NCBI RefSeq assembly: GCF_003668565.1
Contig: NZ_RCWJ01000001.1
Location: forward strand, 310,001 to 374,000
DNA length: 64,000 nucleotides
Origin: Mycetocola zhadangensis
Lineage (GTDB): Bacteria > Actinomycetota > Actinomycetes > Actinomycetales > Microbacteriaceae
Direction: 5' to 3'
Below, in pieces: positions 17,243 to 25,429 of this stretch; positions within the stretch are counted from its first letter, which is position 1; every line of letters starts with the position of its first letter. The notes under the pieces are model-generated. The model was given only the letters and a program-made list of their open reading frames with translations. It was not told where the DNA came from and did not search any database. The position numbers were made by a program, and so were the translations under genes.

Positions 17243-17263
17243 GGATGACGACTGTCGTCATCC
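17243..17263 (-). promoter_or_regulatory. Perfect 21-base inverted repeat in the csp leader
   Basis: GGATGACGAC, one central base, then GTCGTCATCC. On the minus strand it lies 24 bases before the csp ATG and just ahead of the AAGGAG site. It could fold as a hairpin controlling translation, or be a protein operator. Confidence 0.5.
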
Positions 17264-17296
17264 CAAATGCGGCGTACCTGTCCGCTCCTACAAGAA

Positions 17297-17327
17297 ACGG
17301 CGGCTCTTCAGATGAAGGAACCGCCGT
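17297..17327 (-). promoter_or_regulatory. Second stem-loop in the csp leader
   Basis: Outer stem ACGGCGG/CCGCCGT with an inner stem CTTCA/TGAAG. On the minus strand it is followed by TTCTTG. It resembles an attenuator or thermosensitive leader element; its role is unproven. Confidence 0.4.
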
Positions 17328-17547
17328 AAATCAATCACTGCGTAACACTACTACTGCGATTCCCACCGTAGCCGAGTGCTGAACGGAACGCAACACGGAG
17401 TTTCTCCTGACTGTGTATATGCCGAAACTCGCCTTATTTTCCGCTAGCGGCATGAACCCTGTCGTAGGGTCGGAGCATCCCGGGCATACGCCCGTACTTC
17501 ATATATCACGGCTGGGAAGTCGGGCTCTACATCTTTTTGGAGGTGCC

Positions 17548-18642
17548 ATGACAGCAACTGCAACCCTTGGCCCTATTCGTAAGACATCCGCACGCATCGA
17601 CGGGTTGGAAAACCCGACGAATACTTTTTCGTCGCTGCTGAAGACGGTCCGCGAAGCGGGACTGCTTCAGCGCCGCCGCGGCTTCTACATGCTGAACCTC
17701 GCGGTTCTCACCATCGCCCTCGGTGGCTTGGCAACGGGCTTCGTCCTGCTTGGAGACTCGTGGTTCCAGCTGCTCATTGCGGCTGGCCTCGGCATCATCC
17801 TCACCCAGTTCGCCTTCGTTGCCCATGAGGCATCGCACCGTCAGATTTTCGAGTCGGGGCCGGCCAATGACCGCCTCGGGCGCATCCTCGCTGACGCAGT
17901 CGTCGGTATCAGCTACGCATGGTGGATGACGAAGCACACGCGTCACCACGCCAACCCGAACACGGTGGGTAAGGACCCCGATATCGAGATCGACACGATT
18001 TCGTTCATCGAGGAAGACGCAGCGAAGGCGAAGGGCGTCCTGGCCTTCATCACCCGGCGCCAGGGATACCTCTTCTTCCCTCTCCTCACATTTGAGGGAG
18101 TGAACCTGCACTTCCGTTCCATCGTCACCCTATTCACGACCGAGAAGGTCGACAAGCGTTGGCTCGAGCTCACGCTGATCGGGCTCCGCCTCGGAATCTA
18201 CGTGGCCATCCTCTTCACCTTCCTCCCGCTCGGAATGGCGTTCGCGTTCCTCGGCGTGCAGATGGCTGTCTTCGGTGTCTACATGGGTGCATCATTCGCT
18301 CCCAACCACAAGGGCATGCCGCTCATCCAGGAGGGTGCCAAGGTCGACTTCCTCTCCAAGCAGGTCCTGACGAGCCGTAACATCCGCGGATTCGGCATGA
18401 GCTACTTCATGGGCGGACTCAACTACCAGATTGAGCACCACCTGTTCCCGAGCATGCCCCGGCCGCATCTCAAGCGTGCTCGTGAGATCGTCGTCGAACA
18501 CTGCAAGAACCTGGGCATCCCGTACACGGAGACCACACTCGTGCAGTCATACGCGATCGTGATCGACTACCTCAACCGTGTTGGGCTCTCCGCACGCGAC
18601 CCGTTCGACTGCCCAATGGTCAACCAGTTCCGTCGTCCATAG
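17548..18642 (+). CDS. Membrane fatty-acid (acyl-CoA type) desaturase
   Basis: A 364-residue di-iron membrane desaturase that puts double bonds into acyl chains, raising membrane fluidity. The three histidine boxes are HEASH at 93-97, HTRHH at 130-134 and QIEHH near residue 297 (QIEHHLFPSMPRP), the pattern of front-end/Delta-6-like desaturases and of mycobacterial DesA3-type enzymes; no cytochrome b5 domain is fused. Two hydrophobic pairs flank the boxes. The frame runs to 17413, but the ATG at 17548 has TTGGAGG just upstream and fits the family. It is divergent from the cold-shock gene across about 330 bases. A terminator follows. Confidence 0.92.
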   Translation: MTATATLGPIRKTSARIDGLENPTNTFSSLLKTVREAGLLQRRRGFYMLNLAVLTIALGGLATGFVLLGDSWFQLLIAAGLGIILTQFAFVAHEASHRQIFESGPANDRLGRILADAVVGISYAWWMTKHTRHHANPNTVGKDPDIEIDTISFIEEDAAKAKGVLAFITRRQGYLFFPLLTFEGVNLHFRSIVTLFTTEKVDKRWLELTLIGLRLGIYVAILFTFLPLGMAFAFLGVQMAVFGVYMGASFAPNHKGMPLIQEGAKVDFLSKQVLTSRNIRGFGMSYFMGGLNYQIEHHLFPSMPRPHLKRAREIVVEHCKNLGIPYTETTLVQSYAIVIDYLNRVGLSARDPFDCPMVNQFRRP

Positions 18643-18658
18643 TTCCAGGCGCTTAGCG

Positions 18659-18701
18659 ATACCCCCGCGAATTCACCACACGGTGTTCGCGGGGGTATTT
18701 G
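18659..18701 (+). terminator. Terminator of the desaturase gene
   Basis: A 13-bp perfect stem (ATACCCCCGCGAA with TTCGCGGGGGTAT) with a 14-base loop lies 17 bases after the stop codon. It is followed by TTTGTCTG. Confidence 0.85.
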
Positions 18702-19039
18702 TCTGTCCCGGCGCGTTCGGCGATGGGGTGACTGGATGGGGTGACTGCATGACCTGCAGAAATTCACGCAAAGTCGATCTGGCTGTTGCTCGCACCGCTG
18801 ATCTTTCCCGCAGGCGGGCGTTGAATGCAGGAAATTTCACGACATGATCTTCTGTTGGAGGATCTGTTACGAACGGTGACGCTTCGTGTCGCGTACAGCA
18901 GAAAACACAGCTACCGTAGCTCTGTGCCCCGGTGCTGGGAGCACGGATCCCCTTCCTGAAACGCTTCGCGCTGCGAAGCGCTGATTTCCGTGCCCCGCGC
19001 CCTCCCGAGTCGGCACGCGAACAGCGAAGAGGAAACACA
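18702..19039 (+). promoter_or_regulatory. Promoter and structured leader region of metQNI
   Basis: This 338-base gap holds no convincing gene. A near-direct repeat, TGCAGAAATTCACG (about 18754) and TGCAGGAAATTTCACG (about 18825), may mark regulator sites. TACCGT at 18911-18916 is a candidate -10. Downstream are two perfect hairpins: GTGCT/AGCAC around 18932-18944, and CGCTTCGC/GCGAAGCG at 18962-18980. GAGGAAACACA is the metQ ribosome site. I could not match a known SAM riboswitch core, so control of this importer by methionine or SAM is unproven. Confidence 0.4.
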
Positions 19040-19936
19040 GTGAAAAAATCATCCCTGAAGAGCGCGATCGCCGCTCTCGCCATCCTGCCGGTCGCCGCAT
19101 TGCTGGCTGGCTGCGCCGGAAACGCCGGCTCCTCGAGCAGCGAAGACGAGACGGTCAAGATCGGCGTTGTCGGCGCGAGCGACCCGTACTGGGAGACCTA
19201 CGTTGACGCTGCCGCTGATGAGGGCATCACGGTGGAGCTGGTCGACTTCTCCGACTACAACCAGCCTAACCCGGCTCTCGCTGAGGGAGAGGTTGACCTC
19301 AACCAGTTCCAGCACATCATCTACCTGGCCGACTACAACGAGGCAAACGGACAGGACCTCGTTCCTGTCGGTTCGACCGCGATCTATCCGCTCGGGCTGT
19401 ACTCATCCCAGTACGACTCCGTCGAAGACATTCCTGACGGCGCCAACGTTGCCGTTCCCAACGACCCGAGTAACCTGGCGCGCGCACTCCTGGTGCTGCA
19501 GTCCGCCGATCTCATCACCCTGAAGGGTGGCGGAAGCGCGTACTCAACCCTGTCAGAGGTTGACGAGGCAAAATCACGGGTGAAGGTCACCGAACTTGAC
19601 CCGACCCTGACCGCTACGTCGCTTCCCGACGTGGCCGCGGCCATCATCAACAACGACTTCATCGTCGATTCGGGACTCGAGGCTTCTGATGCCATTGCCC
19701 AGGACGACCCCTCCGACCCCAATGCGCTTCCGTACGTCAACATCTTTGCCGCTCGCGCCGAGGATAAGGACAATGAGACCTTCAAGAAGCTCGTTGAGAT
19801 CTACCAGGACACGAAGGCCGTGACCGACGGTGTCATTGAGCACTCGGGCGGAACAGCAGTCATGCTGACGACTCCGGTGAAGGACCTTGAAGCTTCGCTG
19901 AAGACCGTTCAGGAGCAGATCGCCGAACAGGGTTAG
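19040..19936 (+). CDS. metQ: MetQ/NlpA-family methionine ABC transporter substrate-binding lipoprotein
   Basis: A 298-residue lipoprotein that captures D/L-methionine outside the membrane. It has a basic n-region, a hydrophobic stretch and lipobox LLAGC with lipidated Cys25, then KIGVVGASDPYWETYVDAA, the canonical MetQ start of the mature protein. The DLNQFQHIIYL and LTSLPDVAAAIINNDF-like blocks of the family are present. The GTG at 19040 is preceded by GAGGAAA; a longer frame from 18932 has no ribosome site. A perfect stem-loop separates it from metN, suggesting extra metQ message relative to metNI. Confidence 0.93.
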   Translation: MKKSSLKSAIAALAILPVAALLAGCAGNAGSSSSEDETVKIGVVGASDPYWETYVDAAADEGITVELVDFSDYNQPNPALAEGEVDLNQFQHIIYLADYNEANGQDLVPVGSTAIYPLGLYSSQYDSVEDIPDGANVAVPNDPSNLARALLVLQSADLITLKGGGSAYSTLSEVDEAKSRVKVTELDPTLTATSLPDVAAAIINNDFIVDSGLEASDAIAQDDPSDPNALPYVNIFAARAEDKDNETFKKLVEIYQDTKAVTDGVIEHSGGTAVMLTTPVKDLEASLKTVQEQIAEQG

Positions 19937-19967
19937 GTTCCCCTGTCGCATATCGATCACAGCGACC

Positions 19968-19993
19968 GGCGCCGGAGCATTTGCTCCGGCGCC
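19968..19993 (+). promoter_or_regulatory. Intercistronic stem-loop between metQ and metN
   Basis: A perfect 12-bp stem (GGCGCCGGAGCA with TGCTCCGGCGCC) on a two-base loop, not followed by a T-run. Such structures commonly protect the upstream binding-protein message or attenuate read-through into the downstream genes. Confidence 0.65.
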
Positions 19994-20019
19994 TGTTCGC
20001 GTCACCGAGAGGAAACACC

Positions 20020-21048
20020 GTGAGCATCGTCAGCATGACCGATGTCGTCAAGTCTTATCCGCCGTCCGAAAAGGGCGGCGCTCCCGTCGTTGCCATCGAC
20101 AACGTCAGCGTCGACGTTGAACGGGGGGACGTTTACGGCATCATCGGCTACTCCGGGGCGGGGAAGTCCACACTCGTGCGTCTTGTGAACGGGCTCGAGA
20201 AGGCCACATCGGGCAGCATCGTCGTCAACGGCACCGAAATCACCTCGTTGAAGGAACGCTCCATGCGAGCGGTTCGTGGCGACATCGGCATGATCTTTCA
20301 ACAGTTCAACCTCTTCAACTCGAAGACGGTGGCGAAGAACGTCGCGTACCCGCTCGAGGTCGCCGGTCGGCCGGCAGCAGAGATCGCCGCGCGGGTCGCC
20401 GAGATGCTCGCCTTCGTTGGTCTGAGCGACAAGGCGAAGAACTACCCGGACCAGCTCTCCGGTGGGCAAAAGCAGCGGGTCGGAATCGCCCGCGCCCTCG
20501 CCACGTCGCCGTCGCTCCTGCTCGCCGATGAAGCGACGAGCGCGCTGGACCCAGAGACCACGAGCGAGGTGCTTGCGCTGCTCGACCGGGTGAACCGCGA
20601 ACTCGGTGTCACCATCATCCTGATCACCCATGAGATGGATGTGATCCGCAGCCTCGCCACCAAGGTCGCTGTCATGGACGGCGGTCAAATCGTCGAACGT
20701 GGCGACGTTTTCGATGTGTTCGCGCACCCGCAGAACGCGGCGTCCGCACGGTTCGTCTCGACGGTTGTTCAGGGTGTTCCATCTCCGGTCGAGGTGCAGA
20801 CGCTCCGGGCACGCCACGACGGGCGGATCGTCACGTTCTCGTTCCGGGACGGGAGCGACTCGCAAGCGCAGGTCTTCCTCGATCTCGCGGCCGCAGGCAT
20901 CCGTTTCGAAATTGTTTACGGCGGAATCAATGACATTCGGGGCCGCGCCTTCGGGCACCTCACCCTGGCGCTGCAGGGCGACGACAGTGCAATCACCGCC
21001 GCGCTGGCGAAAATCGCTGCCCACTCTGAAGTGACGGAGGCGCACTGA
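20020..21048 (+). CDS. metN: Methionine ABC transporter ATP-binding protein
   Basis: A 342-residue ATPase that powers methionine uptake with MetI and MetQ. Walker A is GYSGAGKS (43-50), the Q-loop is in MIFQQFNLFNSKTV, the signature is LSGGQKQRVGIARAL and Walker B is LLADEATSALDPET. The C-terminal 80 residues form the NIL regulatory domain, which in E. coli MetN binds methionine and inhibits transport. The start is the GTG at 20020, whose GAGAGGAAACACC ribosome site is nearly the same as that of metQ. metI begins two bases after the stop. Confidence 0.94.
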   Translation: MSIVSMTDVVKSYPPSEKGGAPVVAIDNVSVDVERGDVYGIIGYSGAGKSTLVRLVNGLEKATSGSIVVNGTEITSLKERSMRAVRGDIGMIFQQFNLFNSKTVAKNVAYPLEVAGRPAAEIAARVAEMLAFVGLSDKAKNYPDQLSGGQKQRVGIARALATSPSLLLADEATSALDPETTSEVLALLDRVNRELGVTIILITHEMDVIRSLATKVAVMDGGQIVERGDVFDVFAHPQNAASARFVSTVVQGVPSPVEVQTLRARHDGRIVTFSFRDGSDSQAQVFLDLAAAGIRFEIVYGGINDIRGRAFGHLTLALQGDDSAITAALAKIAAHSEVTEAH

Positions 21049-21050
21049 CC

Positions 21051-21710
21051 ATGGACAAACTCATCGACCTCTTGCCCCAGCTCGGCGAAGCCGCCTGGGA
21101 GACGCTCTACATCGTTGCGGCCAGCCTGCTCTTCGGTGGCGTCGCCGGCCTGTTCATCGGCCTCGGGCTGTACGTCACGCGCGCCGGCTCGATCCTCGAG
21201 AACCGCGCGGCCTTCACGACGATCAACATCCTCGTGAACATCTTCCGTCCGATTCCGTTCATCATTTTCATCGCGGCCATCCAGCCGCTCGCCCGCCTAG
21301 TGCTCGGAACCGGCATCGGCAACGGTGCGCTCATCTTCGCCATCTCCATCGGGGCGGCGTTCGGCATCAGTCGAATCGTGGAACAGAACCTGCTCACCGT
21401 GTCGCCCGGTGTGATTGAGGCGGCCCGTGCCGCAGGAGCAAGTCCGCTCTACATCATTCGCACGGTGCTTCTGCCTGAGGCGCTTGGTCCGCTGATCCTC
21501 GGGTACACCTTTGTCTTCATCGTGCTTGTCGACATGACGGCGGTCGGTGGCTACATCGGTGGCGGTGGAATCGGAAACTTCGCCATTCAGTACGGCTACC
21601 GGCAGTTCAACCCGGTGGTCACCTGGGCGGCCGTGCTCGTCGTGATCGTGTTTGTTCAGCTCATCCAGTTCTTCGGGAACTCGCTGGCGCGCAAAATCAT
21701 GCGTCGCTAA
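21051..21710 (+). CDS. metI: Methionine ABC transporter permease
   Basis: A 219-residue membrane permease with five predicted helices. The EAA loop reads VSPGVIEAARAAGASPLYIIRTVLLPEA-like, seen as GVIEAARAAGASPLYIIRTV (about 121-140), the coupling helix to MetN. NIFRPIPFIIFIAAIQPL is a characteristic MetI segment. It is two bases from metN and completes the metQNI operon. Its stop overlaps the stop of the convergent MarR gene by three bases. Confidence 0.94.
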   Translation: MDKLIDLLPQLGEAAWETLYIVAASLLFGGVAGLFIGLGLYVTRAGSILENRAAFTTINILVNIFRPIPFIIFIAAIQPLARLVLGTGIGNGALIFAISIGAAFGISRIVEQNLLTVSPGVIEAARAAGASPLYIIRTVLLPEALGPLILGYTFVFIVLVDMTAVGGYIGGGGIGNFAIQYGYRQFNPVVTWAAVLVVIVFVQLIQFFGNSLARKIMRR

Positions 21711-22222
21711 AAGTCGGCTGACCCCGCCGCATCGAAGCCGAGGCTCAGCTTGCGCAGAAGTGACGCGAGCCTGTGCTGATCGGCGGGGGAGAGCGACGCG
21801 AGGATCTCGGACTCAGCGTCAACGAGCCTCGTGATCGCGGCGTCGACGCGGGTGAGTCCGGTCACGGTCATCACAACGAGGATGCCGCGGCCGTCACCCG
21901 GGTCTGCCCTGCGTTCGACCAGGCCGGCTGCGACAAGCCGGTCGATGCGGTTCGTCATGGTTCCGCTCGACACAAGGGTTTGCTGCAACAGCTGCTTGGG
22001 ACTGAGGGTGTACGGCTTGCCTGCGCGGCGCAGTGCGCTCAGCACATCGAATTCCCACGATTCGAGCTTTGACCGGGTGAACGCCGTTTTGCGTGCGCGG
22101 TCAAGGTGCCGAGTGAGTCGGCCCACCCGTGACAGCACTTGCAACGGGGCGAAGTTGAGGTCTGGGCGCTCCCGTTCCCACGCGTCGACGATCCGGTCGA
22201 CTTCGTCACTCTTTTCGGGCAT
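21707..22222 (-). CDS. MarR-family transcriptional regulator
   Basis: A 171-residue winged-helix regulator. The DNA-binding region is SWEFDVLSALRRAGKPYTLSPKQLLQQTLVSSGTMTNRIDRL with wing RRADPGDGRGILVVMT, the standard MarR architecture. The frame extends far upstream, but the ATG at 22222 has AAGGAA at the right distance and the upstream residues are not MarR-like. It converges with metI (stop codons overlap) and there is no divergent partner, so its target cannot be guessed from context. Confidence 0.92.
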   Translation of the reverse strand: MPEKSDEVDRIVDAWERERPDLNFAPLQVLSRVGRLTRHLDRARKTAFTRSKLESWEFDVLSALRRAGKPYTLSPKQLLQQTLVSSGTMTNRIDRLVAAGLVERRADPGDGRGILVVMTVTGLTRVDAAITRLVDAESEILASLSPADQHRLASLLRKLSLGFDAAGSADF

Positions 22223-22307
22223 TTCCTTATTATCCCGTCTGGGAGCGGACTGCCCGGCAGCCTTTATCTGGCAGACTTGACTCTTGCGTAGGCTTCGGCG
22301 TGCGCGG

Positions 22308-22379
22308 TCCGCCTTAGTGTAATGGCAGCACGGCAACCTTTGGAGTTGTTCGGTCCAGGTTCGAGTCCTGGAGGCGGAG
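22308..22379 (+). tRNA. tRNA-Gln (TTG anticodon)
   Basis: A complete cloverleaf: acceptor stem TCCGCCT/AGGCGGA, D arm GTGTAATGGCAGCAC, anticodon stem GCAAC/GTTGT with loop CTTTGGA and anticodon TTG at 22340-22342, and T arm with GGTTCGAGTCC. The CCA end is not encoded. TAGGCT at 22289-22294 may be its -10. It lies upstream of glmU, as in other actinobacteria. Confidence 0.97.
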
Positions 22380-22455
22380 CGGAACGGACGGCGTCGAGCC
22401 GGCGTGACAACACGAAGCACTTCGAGCCGAGCTCGACTCAATCTCCGGGGGAACC

Positions 22456-23901
22456 GTGGCAGACACCAAACTTGCGATTGTCGTTCTGGCTGCAGGCCAG
22501 GGCACACGAATGAAGTCCGCGACGCCGAAGCTTCTCCACCCGCTCGCCGGGGTTCCGATGGTCGGCCACGTCCTGGCCACGGCGCGTGCGCTCGACGCCC
22601 AGCATGTCGTCGCCGTTGTGCGGCACGAACGCGACAGGCTCGTCGAGGTCATCTCGGCCGAGCTTCCCGAGAGCATCATCGTGGACCAGGACGAGATCCC
22701 GGGCACAGGCCGCGCAGTCGAGCAGGCCGTTGCTGCGATCCCAGACGGGTTTGACGGCGACGTGCTCGTCATCAACGGAGACGTCCCGCTCCTCGACGCT
22801 GACACCCTGGCCACGCTCGTCGCCCGCCACCGCGCCGACGGTGCTGCGGCCACCCTGTTGTCGGCCATCCTCGACGACGCCACAGGTTACGGCCGGGTCA
22901 TCCGCACAGCCAACGGCACAGTCGACTACATAGTCGAGCAGAAGGACGCCTCAGATGCCGAACGCGCCGTGGCCGAGATCAACGCAGGCGTCTACCTCTT
23001 CGCCCTCGGTTCGCTGCGCCAGCAGCTGGCCAGGCTGACGACCAACAACGCCCAGGGTGAGAAATATTTGACGGATGTTGTCGGTCTGCTTCGCGCGGAC
23101 GGCCTCGACGTTTCGGCGCTCCCGGTTTCTGAGCCCTGGCTTGTCGAAGGCGTCAACGATCGCGCCCAGCTCAGCGCACAGGCGTCGCGCCTGAACAGCA
23201 TGATCATCAGGGGCTGGCAGATGGCCGGCGTCACGGTGCAGGACCCGTCGTCGACGTGGATCGACGTGAAGGCCACCCTCGCACCCGACGTGACCGTCAA
23301 GCCAGGCACTCAGATCCTCGGTGCCACAGCGATCGCCACCGGTGCCGTCGTCGGGCCGGACACCACCCTTGTCGACTGCGAGATCGGTGAGAATGCCGAA
23401 GTGAAGCGCACAGACGCAACGCTCGCAGTGATCGGTGCCGGAGCATCCGTTGGCCCGTTCTCATACCTCCGCCCCGGAACTATGCTCGGCGCCGACGGCA
23501 AAATTGGCACATTCGTCGAAACGAAGAACGCAAAAATCGGCGCCGGGAGCAAGGTGCCGCACCTCTCCTATGTCGGCGATGCGGAAATCGGCGAGGGCTC
23601 GAACATTGGTGCCGGCAGCATCTTCGCGAACTACGACGGCGTGAAAAAGCACTCATCGGTCGTTGGTTCACACGTTCGCACCGGCTCGCACGGCGTCTTC
23701 GTCGCGCCGGTTAGAATTGGTGACGGCGTGTACACCGGCGCCGGGACCGTTGTTCGTAAGGACATTCCTGCCGGGGCACTCGCCATCAGCGTCGCTCCGC
23801 AACGCAACATGCCGGGCTGGGTTGAAAAGAACCGACCCGGATCCGCGGCAGCCGAAGCGGCAGCGGCAGCGCAGACCACCAACCCCCACCAAGAAAACTA
23901 A
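22456..23901 (+). CDS. glmU: Bifunctional N-acetylglucosamine-1-phosphate uridyltransferase/glucosamine-1-phosphate acetyltransferase
   Basis: GlmU makes UDP-GlcNAc for peptidoglycan. The N-terminal uridyltransferase has VVLAAGQGTRMKSATPKLLHPLAG (about 9-32) and the LVINGDVPLL site. The C-terminal left-handed beta-helix acetyltransferase shows hexapeptide repeats, with SYLRPGTMLGADGKIGTFVETKNAKIG and HLSYVGDAEIGEGSNIGAGSI. The protein is 481 residues with an Ala/Glu-rich tail typical of actinobacteria. The GTG start is preceded by GGGGGAA. prs follows after 39 bases, the conserved glmU-prs pair. Confidence 0.97.
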   Translation: MADTKLAIVVLAAGQGTRMKSATPKLLHPLAGVPMVGHVLATARALDAQHVVAVVRHERDRLVEVISAELPESIIVDQDEIPGTGRAVEQAVAAIPDGFDGDVLVINGDVPLLDADTLATLVARHRADGAAATLLSAILDDATGYGRVIRTANGTVDYIVEQKDASDAERAVAEINAGVYLFALGSLRQQLARLTTNNAQGEKYLTDVVGLLRADGLDVSALPVSEPWLVEGVNDRAQLSAQASRLNSMIIRGWQMAGVTVQDPSSTWIDVKATLAPDVTVKPGTQILGATAIATGAVVGPDTTLVDCEIGENAEVKRTDATLAVIGAGASVGPFSYLRPGTMLGADGKIGTFVETKNAKIGAGSKVPHLSYVGDAEIGEGSNIGAGSIFANYDGVKKHSSVVGSHVRTGSHGVFVAPVRIGDGVYTGAGTVVRKDIPAGALAISVAPQRNMPGWVEKNRPGSAAAEAAAAAQTTNPHQEN

Positions 23902-23940
23902 GCAGTACAACGCCGGTTCGGCCGGCAGGAAGCGGGCCAT

Positions 23941-24918
23941 GTGTCTGGCATCAAAATGAGCGGAGAAAAGCGACTCGTTCTCGTATCGGGTCGTGCTCAT
24001 CCACAACTGGCCATCGACATTGCTGCTGAACTGGGGTCTGAGCTCGTCCCCACCGACGCGCGCACCTTCGCGAACGGTGAGCTGTACGCGCGCTTTGACG
24101 AGAGCGTTCGTGGGTCGGATGCCTTCGTCATTCAGTCGCACACGGCTCCGATCAATGAGTGGCTGATGGAGCAGCTGATCATGGTTGACGCGCTCAAGCG
24201 TGCGTCCGCCAAACGCATCACGGTTGTTGCTCCGTTCTACCCGTACGCCCGCCAAGACAAGAAGGGCCGCGGGCGCGAGCCCATCTCGGCCCGACTGGTT
24301 GCCGACCTGTTCAAGGTCGCCGGCGCAGACCGCATCATGTCGGTCGACCTGCACGCCGCGCAGATCCAGGGCTTCTTCGACGGCCCAGTCGATCACCTCT
24401 TCGCCATGCCTGTGCTGCTGGGCCACTTCCGGGAGAAGCTGGATCCCGAAACGCTCACCGTGGTTTCTCCCGACATGGGACGTGTCCGCGTGGCCGACAT
24501 CTGGAGCGACAAGCTCGGTGTTCCGCTTGCGATCATTCACAAGCGCCGCGACCCGCTGGTTCCGAACCAGGTTTCAGTGCACGAGATTGTTGGCCAGGTT
24601 GAAGGACGCGTTTGCCTCCTGGTCGACGACCTCATCGACACGGGGCGCACCATTGTCCGCGCCGCAGAGGCACTCAAAGCCGCGGGTGCGATCGGTGTTG
24701 TCGTCGCGGCGACTCACGCCGTCTTCAGCGACCCGGCCACCGAGATCCTGCAGAGCGACTTCATCGACTCGGTTGTCGTCACGGACACGCTGCCGATCCC
24801 CGAGGAGAAGCGCTTCGAGCGCCTCACTGTTCTGCCGATCGCCCCGCTGCTGGCCCGTGCCATCCACGAGGTCTTCGAAGACGGCTCCGTCACGAGCATG
24901 TTTGACGGCGCAGCCTAA
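23941..24918 (+). CDS. prs: Ribose-phosphate pyrophosphokinase
   Basis: PRPP synthase transfers pyrophosphate from ATP to ribose-5-phosphate, feeding nucleotide, His and Trp synthesis. The 325-residue protein shows RTFANGELYARFDESVRG, the ATP loop YPYARQDKKGRGREPIS (about 101-117), the metal-site segment DLHAAQIQGFFDGPVDHL and the PRPP loop LVDDLIDTGRTIV (about 226-238). The GTG at 23941, with AGGAAG upstream, restores the usual five-residue N-terminal extension; an ATG at 23956 is possible. After it synteny breaks: rplY, which normally lies close by, is 25 kb away. Confidence 0.96.
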   Translation: MSGIKMSGEKRLVLVSGRAHPQLAIDIAAELGSELVPTDARTFANGELYARFDESVRGSDAFVIQSHTAPINEWLMEQLIMVDALKRASAKRITVVAPFYPYARQDKKGRGREPISARLVADLFKVAGADRIMSVDLHAAQIQGFFDGPVDHLFAMPVLLGHFREKLDPETLTVVSPDMGRVRVADIWSDKLGVPLAIIHKRRDPLVPNQVSVHEIVGQVEGRVCLLVDDLIDTGRTIVRAAEALKAAGAIGVVVAATHAVFSDPATEILQSDFIDSVVVTDTLPIPEEKRFERLTVLPIAPLLARAIHEVFEDGSVTSMFDGAA

Positions 24919-24934
24919 GTCTCACGCCGTTGAG

Positions 24935-25095
24935 GGAGGACGGGATATCCCGATTATCCCGTCCTCCAAGACCCTCAGGTACAGCCCGACGTCCGGGTGC
25001 TCTCAATAGCACCTAAGCGAGCCCACTCGGGGAGGGCCTTCGAGTGCAATTCTAGGTACTTTTAGCGCGCCTGAACAGGGGTGGGCGCGCATTCA
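24935..25095. other. Structured non-coding region after prs
   Basis: The roughly 190-base gap between prs and the next (minus-strand) gene contains no open frame worth calling but four stem-loops. These are a perfect 13-bp stem (24935-24967), GGTGCT/AGCACC (24996-25013), CACTCG/CGAGTG (25024-25046) and GCGCGCC/GGCGCGC (25065-25090). CCCG/CGGG at 24985-24997 would compete with the second stem. None has a T-run. It may hold the prs terminator, a small RNA or an insertion scar. Confidence 0.35.
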
Positions 25096-25108
25096 CGCTG
25101 CCGTGCGC

Positions 25109-25363
25109 TCAGCCCGAATAGCCGTCGTTGTCCGACGCGGCAATGCGCCGTGCCTGGTCGAGCAGGTCGTCCTCCGAAATCGCAATTCCCGCGTCGGCGA
25201 ATCGCTGCCGAAGAGCGTCAAGCACCTCCGCCTCGTCGTGGCCGGCGAGGTCTGCCTCCTCCTGAACGAGGATTCCGGCAACCTTGTCATCGAGTGGTTG
25301 CGGGTGCTGGTCCTGCACCGGTGCTGTGGTGTCCCTTGCTGTTGTGCTGTCGGCGTCCGACAT
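25109..25363 (-). CDS. Small acidic hypothetical protein
   Basis: An 84-residue acidic protein (many Asp and Glu), without membrane segment or cysteine. The second half, VLDALRQRFADAGIAISEDDLLDQARRIA, looks like a compact helical domain. I do not recognise a family. The gene is believed real because GAGGAGG lies at ideal distance before the ATG and codon usage is normal. It is 66 bases downstream of the CPBP gene on the same strand and may be co-transcribed with it. Confidence 0.6.
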   Translation of the reverse strand: MSDADSTTARDTTAPVQDQHPQPLDDKVAGILVQEEADLAGHDEAEVLDALRQRFADAGIAISEDDLLDQARRIAASDNDGYSG

Positions 25364-25429
25364 ATGCCCTCCTCAAATCGTTTCATCCATTCTGAACGCC
25401 GCGGCAATCCGCGCGACAGGACAACGAGC

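Noticed and set aside
17220-17261. N-terminal extension of the cold-shock protein
   Set aside because: The extension reads through the inverted repeat and ribosome site; CspA proteins start at MATG.
18702-19039. SAM riboswitch before metQ
   Set aside because: I looked for SAM-I/IV core features and could not find them; only hairpins and repeats can be reported.
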